A DNA stretch of 64,000 bases from Synechococcus sp. C9 (GTDB lineage: Bacteria; Cyanobacteriota; Cyanobacteriia; Gloeomargaritales; Gloeomargaritaceae). The notes under the pieces were generated by a model that worked only from the letters and a program-made list of their open reading frames with translations, was not told the origin of the DNA and did not search any database. Shown here one piece after another: positions 59,109-64,000 of this stretch; within the stretch, counting starts at the first letter, position 1; every line of letters begins with the position of its first letter. Where the stretch lies: contig NZ_JALAAD010000001.1 of NCBI RefSeq assembly GCF_022984075.1, forward strand, positions 2,026,455 through 2,090,454, written 5' to 3'. The translations under genes and the position numbers were made by a program.

Positions 59109-59948
59109 ATGTACTTACTGGTAATCGCTGGTCTGGGATTTTTTTTGGGATTATTTTTAGGGCAAAATTTATTGCGCCGGGGCATAACTTGGAATATGGA
59201 TTTAAGTCCCTATCAAAAACAAATATATCTACTTTTAGCTTGGTTGGCAGGCATGGGAATCATTATGGCTTTAATCGGGCGATTTCATCTGACCCATTGG
59301 TTGCCCGTTTGGTTCCTGTTAGTGCTTAGTGAATTGCCAATTTTTGTTTTGTTTTTCGGTTGGGTTGTGGTGGGTATTTTAGTAAAATTATCCCTGGCAA
59401 ATCAGCGGCAAGGCTTAATATTGGTGGGACTATTAAGTATGGTTTTGAGTTGGCAAATTCATCGGTATTGGCCGATTACCCATTGGGTGCAAACGCCATC
59501 CGTAACCCGTCAACAAGTGGTTTTACAAAGCACTTCCTATAGCTGTGCGGCAGCGAGTGTGGCAACGTTGGCACGCCTCTATGGTCAAATGCCGGAAATT
59601 GGGGAACGGGAGGTGATTGCCCTCACGGCTACCAGTCGCCAGGGGACAAGTTCATTCCGGGAGTGGTGGGCATTATTTCATTTGGGTTTGCGCCCCGAAT
59701 ATCGCAGTAATTTAACCCTAGCTGACCTACTCCAGGTGAACCGACCCGCTCTGCTCCATGTGCATGAACCAGTGGGGGCAGGGCAAACCATTTTACACGC
59801 AGTGGTGTTGCTGGCTATAGAACCTAAACAACAAAAAGTTATTATTGGCAATCCCCTCTATGGTCGGCAGGAAAAATTCTTCACAGAAATGGGAACTTAT
59901 TGGACAAAAGAAGCGATTTTTATTACCCCCAAATCTGCTGATTTTTGA
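59109..59948 (+). CDS. membrane protein with a C39-like cysteine peptidase domain
   Basis: 279 residues. Four hydrophobic helices lie in the first ~130. The C-terminal domain has the Cys of a C39-like fold (TSYSCAAASVATLARLYG) and the His partner HAVVLLAIEPKQQKVIIGNPLYG. C39 peptidases cut double-glycine leaders, usually fused to ABC exporters, but no ABC transporter is adjacent. Substrate unknown. GGGGG lies before the ATG. Confidence 0.8.
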   Translation: MYLLVIAGLGFFLGLFLGQNLLRRGITWNMDLSPYQKQIYLLLAWLAGMGIIMALIGRFHLTHWLPVWFLLVLSELPIFVLFFGWVVVGILVKLSLANQRQGLILVGLLSMVLSWQIHRYWPITHWVQTPSVTRQQVVLQSTSYSCAAASVATLARLYGQMPEIGEREVIALTATSRQGTSSFREWWALFHLGLRPEYRSNLTLADLLQVNRPALLHVHEPVGAGQTILHAVVLLAIEPKQQKVIIGNPLYGRQEKFFTEMGTYWTKEAIFITPKSADF

Positions 59949-60025
59949 AAAATTGCTTGCCGGTAGGGTTGCATTGGCCGCTGTAGGATTTATGATAAAA
60001 GAGCAGTTCCCATTGAGCCTTCCCG

Positions 60026-61192
60026 ATGCAATTAGCCAGCCGTTTGCAACAGATTCCCCCCTACCTCTTTGCCGAAATTGACCGCAAGCGGGATGAATTG
60101 GTGGCACAGGGGGTGGATGTGATCAATATGGGCATCGGCGACCCGGATCAACCCACGCCCGCCCATGTGGTTCAGGCGATGCACACGGCGATTGATGACC
60201 CCAGCACCCACAATTATCCGCCCTATCAGGGGACGAAGGAGTACCGGCAGGCGGCGGCGGACTGGATGCAACGGCGGTTTGGGGTGACGGTTGACCCCCA
60301 ACGGGAGGTGGTGTCCTCGATTGGTTCCAAAGAGGCGATTCACAATACGTTTTTGGCATTTGTGGAAGCGGGGGATTATGTGCTGATCCCCGACCCAGCC
60401 TACCCGGTGTACCGAACCTCGACGATTTTTGCGGGGGGGAAATCCTGGACGATGCCTTTATTGAAAGAGCGGGGATTTTTGCCGGATTTGACCGCGATTC
60501 CCACCGAGGTGGCGCAGGCAGCGAAATTGCTCTGGTTGAACTACCCCAATAATCCGACGGGGGCGGTGGCCAGTCGCGAGTTTTTCGCAGAAGTGGTGGA
60601 TTTTTGTCGCCAGTACGACATGCTCCTTTGCCATGACCACGCCTATTCGGAAATGGCCTACGACGGCTACAAACCCCCCAGTGTGCTGGAAGTGCCGGGG
60701 GCGAAGGAGGTGGCGATTGAGTTTCACAGCCTGTCCAAGTCCTACAATATGACCGGCTGGCGGGTGGGGTTTGTCTGCGGGTCCGCCTTGGGGATTCAGG
60801 GGTTGGGGCAGGTGAAAACCAATGTGGACTCCGGGGTGTTCAAGGCGATTCAACGGGCGGCGATGGCGGCGTTTCAAACCACTGAGGCGGCGTTGCAGGA
60901 TTTGATGCAGGTGTACCAACGGCGGCGGGATTTGATCGTGCAAGGGTTGCAATCCTTGGGCTGGCCACTTGTTCCCCCCAAAGCCACGCTGTACGTCTGG
61001 GCACCGGTTCCTCAGGGCTACACGTCCACTGAATTTGTCACGCTCTTATTAGAAAAATGTGGCATTATTGTCCCACCGGGGGTGGGCTACGGTGCCGCTG
61101 GGGAAGGATTTTTCCGCATTGCCCTGACGGTCCCAGAAGCACGGATGGAATTGGCTCTGGAACGGATGCGGCAGGCGGGGATTCGCTTTTGA
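60026..61192 (+). CDS. LL-diaminopimelate aminotransferase-type class I aminotransferase
   Basis: 388 residues. PLP lysine in HSLSKSYNMTGWRVGF near residue 237, the carboxylate-binding Arg in FFRIALTVPEARME, and MGIGDPDQPTPAHV at the start. It resembles the shorter ~385-residue LL-DAP aminotransferase group, which makes LL-diaminopimelate from tetrahydrodipicolinate for lysine and peptidoglycan, but broader aspartate aminotransferases look alike. A single-copy gene here. Confidence 0.85.
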   Translation: MQLASRLQQIPPYLFAEIDRKRDELVAQGVDVINMGIGDPDQPTPAHVVQAMHTAIDDPSTHNYPPYQGTKEYRQAAADWMQRRFGVTVDPQREVVSSIGSKEAIHNTFLAFVEAGDYVLIPDPAYPVYRTSTIFAGGKSWTMPLLKERGFLPDLTAIPTEVAQAAKLLWLNYPNNPTGAVASREFFAEVVDFCRQYDMLLCHDHAYSEMAYDGYKPPSVLEVPGAKEVAIEFHSLSKSYNMTGWRVGFVCGSALGIQGLGQVKTNVDSGVFKAIQRAAMAAFQTTEAALQDLMQVYQRRRDLIVQGLQSLGWPLVPPKATLYVWAPVPQGYTSTEFVTLLLEKCGIIVPPGVGYGAAGEGFFRIALTVPEARMELALERMRQAGIRF

Positions 61193-61207
61193 AAAACCCA
61201 GAGGTCA

Positions 61208-61363
61208 ATGACAATTCCCACAATTCCTGTTGGGCTTTTGACTGCCTCTAAAAGTGAGAACCAACTGACTGAAATGCAAAAAAGTCTCTCACTAACAACT
61301 TTATTGGCAAAAGCCAATACCAAGGGATTTTTCGTAACCCTGAAAACATCAAACTCTCAATGA
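61208..61363 (+). CDS. 51-residue ORF leading the restriction-modification-like cassette
   Basis: ATG at 61208 (MTIPTIPVGLLTASKSENQL) with the TGA at 61361-61363 inside the next gene's ATGA. No family recognised; no Cys, no membrane helix. The coupling argues for a real translated peptide, but the ORF is short and its upstream sequence GAGGTC is only a modest ribosome site. It could be a controller, an inhibitor or a leader. Confidence 0.45.
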   Translation: MTIPTIPVGLLTASKSENQLTEMQKSLSLTTLLAKANTKGFFVTLKTSNSQ

Positions 61364-61911
61364 TTATGCGTCTTTTCACGACGAAGCAAATGGTTAGCAT
61401 TGATGCTAGAACTATACAAAAGGCAAAAGATTTTGCTGAAAATGTTGTAAAAACCACCAACTACGGTGACAGCCATCAATTTGATCTAAATAAAATTAAA
61501 GATGACCACTTCATTAGTAAAATCGGCGAGGAAGCGGTTAGGATTATTTTTGAACAGCTGAATAGAGTGGTCAAGGGGCCCGATTACGCAATATACCAGG
61601 AAAAACAAAAATCTTGGGATGAGGATTTGTATATTGATGGTGTCCCTCTGGCCGTAAAAACACAAAAAACAACTGCATCAGCAAGGTATGGTTTATCTTG
61701 GACATTTCAGTCTTCATCCTATCGAAAAGACCCAATACTAACAAAGCCGAATGCTTGGGTTTGTTTTGTTGAGTGTAATGATAAAAATAATTTTGAGTGT
61801 ACCGTTTACCCACCCTACCAAATGAAAGAAATTATTTTGCGAGAGCCAAAACTGGATTATTTGAAAGGAAAGAAAAAAGTTGCTTACGCCCAAGACTTGC
61901 CAATCCTATGA
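61360..61911 (+). CDS. putative restriction endonuclease-like protein
   Basis: 183 residues. AT-rich codons stand out from neighbours. The segment SWDEDLYIDGVPLAVKTQKT resembles the beta-strand core of PD-(D/E)xK nucleases (acid, then K-x-Q), but the acidic residue before xK appears as Ala, so catalysis is uncertain. The function is proposed chiefly because the stop overlaps a DNA adenine methylase start by ATGA. The start at 61360 overlaps the leader ORF; a second ATG lies two codons later. Confidence 0.55.
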   Translation: MIMRLFTTKQMVSIDARTIQKAKDFAENVVKTTNYGDSHQFDLNKIKDDHFISKIGEEAVRIIFEQLNRVVKGPDYAIYQEKQKSWDEDLYIDGVPLAVKTQKTTASARYGLSWTFQSSSYRKDPILTKPNAWVCFVECNDKNNFECTVYPPYQMKEIILREPKLDYLKGKKKVAYAQDLPIL

Positions 61912-62762
61912 TCAGAAGCCCCCTCAGATACCCTGGCGGCAAAAGTAAAGCCATACACCAAATTTTGCCTTTAATTCCTGATTTTGAAGAATTTAGAGAG
62001 CCTTTTGTGGGTGGTGGTTCGGTATTTCTGGCATTAAAACAACTCTATCCCGATAGAAAATATTGGATAAATGACTTGTATTTTGAATTGTACAAGTTCT
62101 GGGAATATGTGCAAAAAGACCTACAAAGTGTTGTCAATCAAGTAAATAATTGGAAGCGTGAGTTTGAAGACGGTAAAGAATTACACAGGTTTTTAAGTGA
62201 AAACATGGACAGTTTTGACGATGTACAAAAAGCAAGTGCCTTCTTTGTATTCAATAGAATTACTTTTTCAGGCACAACGGAAGCGGGTGGATTTTCAGAA
62301 CAAGCCTTTCAAAAACGATTTACGGAAAGTAGTATTCAACGGTTAAGGCTTCTAAAAAATGTAATGAAAGATACAAAAATTACCAACTTAGATTACGAAG
62401 ATGTTATCAAAGCCGAGGGAAACAATGTACTTATTTTTCTTGACCCACCGTATTTTTCGGCAACCAAGTCAGCACTTTATGGCAGAAATGGGAAATTACA
62501 CAAAGGTTTTGACCACGAAAAATTTGCACAAGTCATGAAAAATTGTCATCATCAATGGCTGATAACTTACGATAATTGCGATTATATTAAAGATTTATTT
62601 GCGTTTGCCCATATTGCCGAGTGGCACTTAATGTATGGTATGCGTAATCAAACAGAAAATTCTGACCAGTTGGGAAAAGAGATTTTTATTGCCAACTTTG
62701 AACTTGACCCCAAAAATGTAGCGAAAAAAGGCCAAATATCGCTTGACATTAGGTTTGCGTAA
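61908..62762 (+). CDS. DNA adenine methyltransferase, D12 class (Dam-like)
   Basis: 284 residues from ATG 61908 (MIRSPLRYPGGKSKA). SAM-binding motif I lies in REPFVGGGSVFL, and the catalytic motif IV is DPPYF. It methylates adenine N6 in an unknown site. AT-rich; probably acquired together with the upstream gene as a type II-like system. Confidence 0.9.
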   Translation: MIRSPLRYPGGKSKAIHQILPLIPDFEEFREPFVGGGSVFLALKQLYPDRKYWINDLYFELYKFWEYVQKDLQSVVNQVNNWKREFEDGKELHRFLSENMDSFDDVQKASAFFVFNRITFSGTTEAGGFSEQAFQKRFTESSIQRLRLLKNVMKDTKITNLDYEDVIKAEGNNVLIFLDPPYFSATKSALYGRNGKLHKGFDHEKFAQVMKNCHHQWLITYDNCDYIKDLFAFAHIAEWHLMYGMRNQTENSDQLGKEIFIANFELDPKNVAKKGQISLDIRFA

Positions 62763-62784
62763 CGATGGGCTTAAAACAGTAAGC

Positions 62785-62885
62785 GATAGCAATCCTAAAT
62801 GAAAATAGAATAGGAGTCGCAGAGGCACCGTCCCCGTGCTTGGTTCTAAGTAATTCCCATTGGTTAATCAAGTGGGATTGCTATA
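62785..62885 (-). repeat. MITE-like repeat family 1, copy D (reversed)
   Basis: Read on the minus strand: TATAGCAATCCCACTTGATT ... GGGGACGGTGCCTCTGCGAC ... TTTAGGATTGCTATC. Begins 23 bp after the methylase stop and abuts a family 2 copy. Confidence 0.75.
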
Positions 62886-62886
62886 T

Positions 62887-62993
62887 GGGCACTTCTATAA
62901 ATTCAAAGTTAGCGGTCGCCGCCCTTAGTTCTGGCTAATATGGGCATTCCCACGATGGGATTGATGATTGGTTCAAATAATATAGAGGTTCCC
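62887..62993 (+). repeat. repeat family 2, copy with both ends
   Basis: Left end GGGCACTTCTATA, right end TATAGAGGTTCCC (inverted, imperfect). Flanked by ATAT on both sides, a possible 4-bp target duplication. Interior is nearly that of the 25.9 kb copy. Confidence 0.7.
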
Positions 62994-63048
62994 ATATGTC
63001 ACAGGAATTTCAGAAAATTCATCTAAACCTAACCCCTGCACCCGATCC

Positions 63049-63519
63049 CTAGGCGGCTCCCTTGGCGGGAATGACTTGGAATTTCACCGTTGCGATCACT
63101 TCCGGGTGGAGGCGAACTTGCGCTTCGTAGGTACCCAGTTTGCGAATTTCTGGGATGGTAATCTCCCGGCGGTCCACCACCTGCCCCGTCCCAGTCTGGA
63201 TCATCTCCGCCACATCTTTTTCGGTGACGCTCCCGAACAAATTGCCGTTCTCCCCAGCGGTCATGGCAATGGTCAACTGCCCGATCACTTCCAGGGCGGT
63301 TTTGCGGGCGAGGGCTTCCTCTTTTTCCCGAATTTTCCGCTGGCGTTCCTGTTCCTGCCGCCGCTCGACCTGACGCAAGATACCGGGTGTCGCCGCCACC
63401 GCTTTCCCCTGGGGGATTAAGTAGTTGCGGGCATAACCGGGAGCCACTTCCACCAAATCCCCGGTCGTCCCCAATTTGACCACGGGAGCCGTCAAAACCA
63501 CCTGGACACGCTTTGCCAT
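63049..63519 (-). CDS. rplI: 50S ribosomal protein L9
   Basis: 156 residues. The L9 N-domain signature [14 protein letters not shown], then a long helix rich in Glu/Arg/Gln ([24 protein letters not shown]) and the C-domain [17 protein letters not shown]. Single gene, not with rpsF or rpsR. Confidence 0.97.
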   Translation of the reverse strand: MAKRVQVVLTAPVVKLGTTGDLVEVAPGYARNYLIPQGKAVAATPGILRQVERRQEQERQRKIREKEEALARKTALEVIGQLTIAMTAGENGNLFGSVTEKDVAEMIQTGTGQVVDRREITIPEIRKLGTYEAQVRLHPEVIATVKFQVIPAKGAA

Positions 63520-63670
63520 ATTCTCGTCAGCTCGTAAATTTGATGCGGTATATCAATATATCTCAAAAACCGACTAAATACAAGCATACTTGGATAACAG
63601 TCCCACCGCATCGGTCAACCAATGTTTCAGAGAAACCAGAGCGGGCAGTGCCTTAAACGCCTTAGTGTTT

Positions 63671-63770
63671 TAAGGGCACTTCTAAAAATGGGTTGTAGGG
63701 GTGTAGCCATTAATAGGGGCATTCCAGCGACATAACCTGCAATGGGTGCAAATAAATAGAGGTATCCTTA
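63671..63770 (+). repeat. repeat family 2, diverged copy
   Basis: AAGGGCACTTCTAAAAATGG to AATAGAGGTATCCTT, with ends inverted and imperfect, flanked by TTA/TAA. Interior differs from the other copies but shares the ends and TAATAGGGGCATTCC. Confidence 0.6.
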
Positions 63771-63785
63771 ATGGCACTTCTAAAA

Positions 63786-63859
63786 ATGGGTCGCAGGGGC
63801 ACCGCCCCCGTCTTTGGTTCTGGGGAATTTTTGTTGGGTAATAGTTTAAGATTGCTATA
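63786..63859 (-). repeat. repeat family 1, truncated copy E with a family 2 end
   Basis: GGGTCGCAGGGGCACCGCCCCCG ... GATTGCTATA is family 1 reversed. Its left part is replaced by GGCACTTCTAAAA, the family 2 end, so it is a chimera. Confidence 0.6.
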
Positions 63860-64000
63860 TAAAATTTTCAAATACAAAATATAAAATTTTTACGCATCAT
63901 GCGGGTGGGATTGCCGGATGCCGACATTGATAGAGACCCCCGTGGCAATTATTTTTGGCAAGGTTCCTCGCCTGGCCCCCAGTCCTGCCGCTTATTGTTA

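Larger units (their letters stand above)
63520..64000. other. right-edge repeat-rich non-coding region
   Basis: Upstream of rplI, with its promoter on the left. It contains a complete family 2 copy (63671-63770) and a truncated family 1 copy (63786-63859). Two short open frames run off the edge (ATG 63899 and ATG 63918); neither has enough support. Confidence 0.55.

Noticed and set aside
63899-64000. Gene starting near 63899 or 63918 and running off the edge
   Set aside because: Two competing frames, no strong ribosome site, about 30 codons; nothing recognisable.
1-64000. tRNA or rRNA genes
   Set aside because: I looked for TTCGA-type T-loops with matching acceptor stems in the intergenic gaps and found none convincing; a covariance-model scan would be decisive.

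Overview
This is a gene-dense cyanobacterial chromosome segment. The lineage markers are a Pcb/IsiA chlorophyll protein, a CcmK shell protein, an ndhF-ndhD-cup CO2-uptake cluster, the alkane pair AAR/ADO, Ycf23 and a PAP/fibrillin protein. Base composition is moderately GC-rich. The mix would fit a unicellular, early-branching form such as Gloeomargarita, but the species cannot be fixed from the sequence alone.

Left part (1-18 kb). A Pcb/IsiA antenna gene lies behind a Fur-box-like palindrome. It is followed by argH with a coupled ccmK paralogue, a Fur-family regulator, and a tightly overlapping four-gene minus-strand run (ycf23, a DegT aminotransferase, a CPBP protease, a VTT membrane protein). 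Next come an ABC exporter, the specialised NDH-1 module (ndhF, ndhD, CO2 hydration protein), a pentapeptide-repeat protein with a methyltransferase, and a channel-like protein with two NAD-binding domains.

18-30 kb. A decayed ISL3-type insertion appears to split a small gene and itself carries a nested short repeat. Then come an SbmA/ABCD-like ABC transporter, a kinase-WD40 protein overlapping cofH, alr, a glycosyltransferase and methyltransferase pair, and a B12-binding radical SAM protein.

30-41 kb is the most interesting region. A guanidine-I (ykkC) riboswitch on the minus strand, recognisable by its conserved blocks, heads an operon of two 'urea carboxylase-associated' proteins and a biotin carboxylase. 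From family knowledge these are the carboxyguanidine deiminase subunits CgdA/CgdB and guanidine carboxylase. Divergently there are a three-gene ABC importer and allophanate hydrolase, which is split into two overlapping genes. A perfect NtcA-type GTA-N8-TAC palindrome lies between the two arms, and birA converges on the carboxylase gene. Together they form a self-contained guanidine uptake and nitrogen-release island.

41-50 kb holds an 18-gene ribosomal protein operon, rplC to rplO, which ends without secY.

50-64 kb holds a PAP/fibrillin gene, a DUF389 protein, a BMC-like protein, ADO and AAR, an aldo/keto reductase, an ArsA/GET3 ATPase, a lone cysW, ald, a C39-like membrane protein, an LL-DAP-type aminotransferase, an AT-rich restriction-modification-like cassette with a 51-codon leader ORF, and rplI. 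Two families of short palindromic MITE-like repeats are scattered through intergenic DNA and cluster near the right end. I saw no rRNA, tRNA or CRISPR array.
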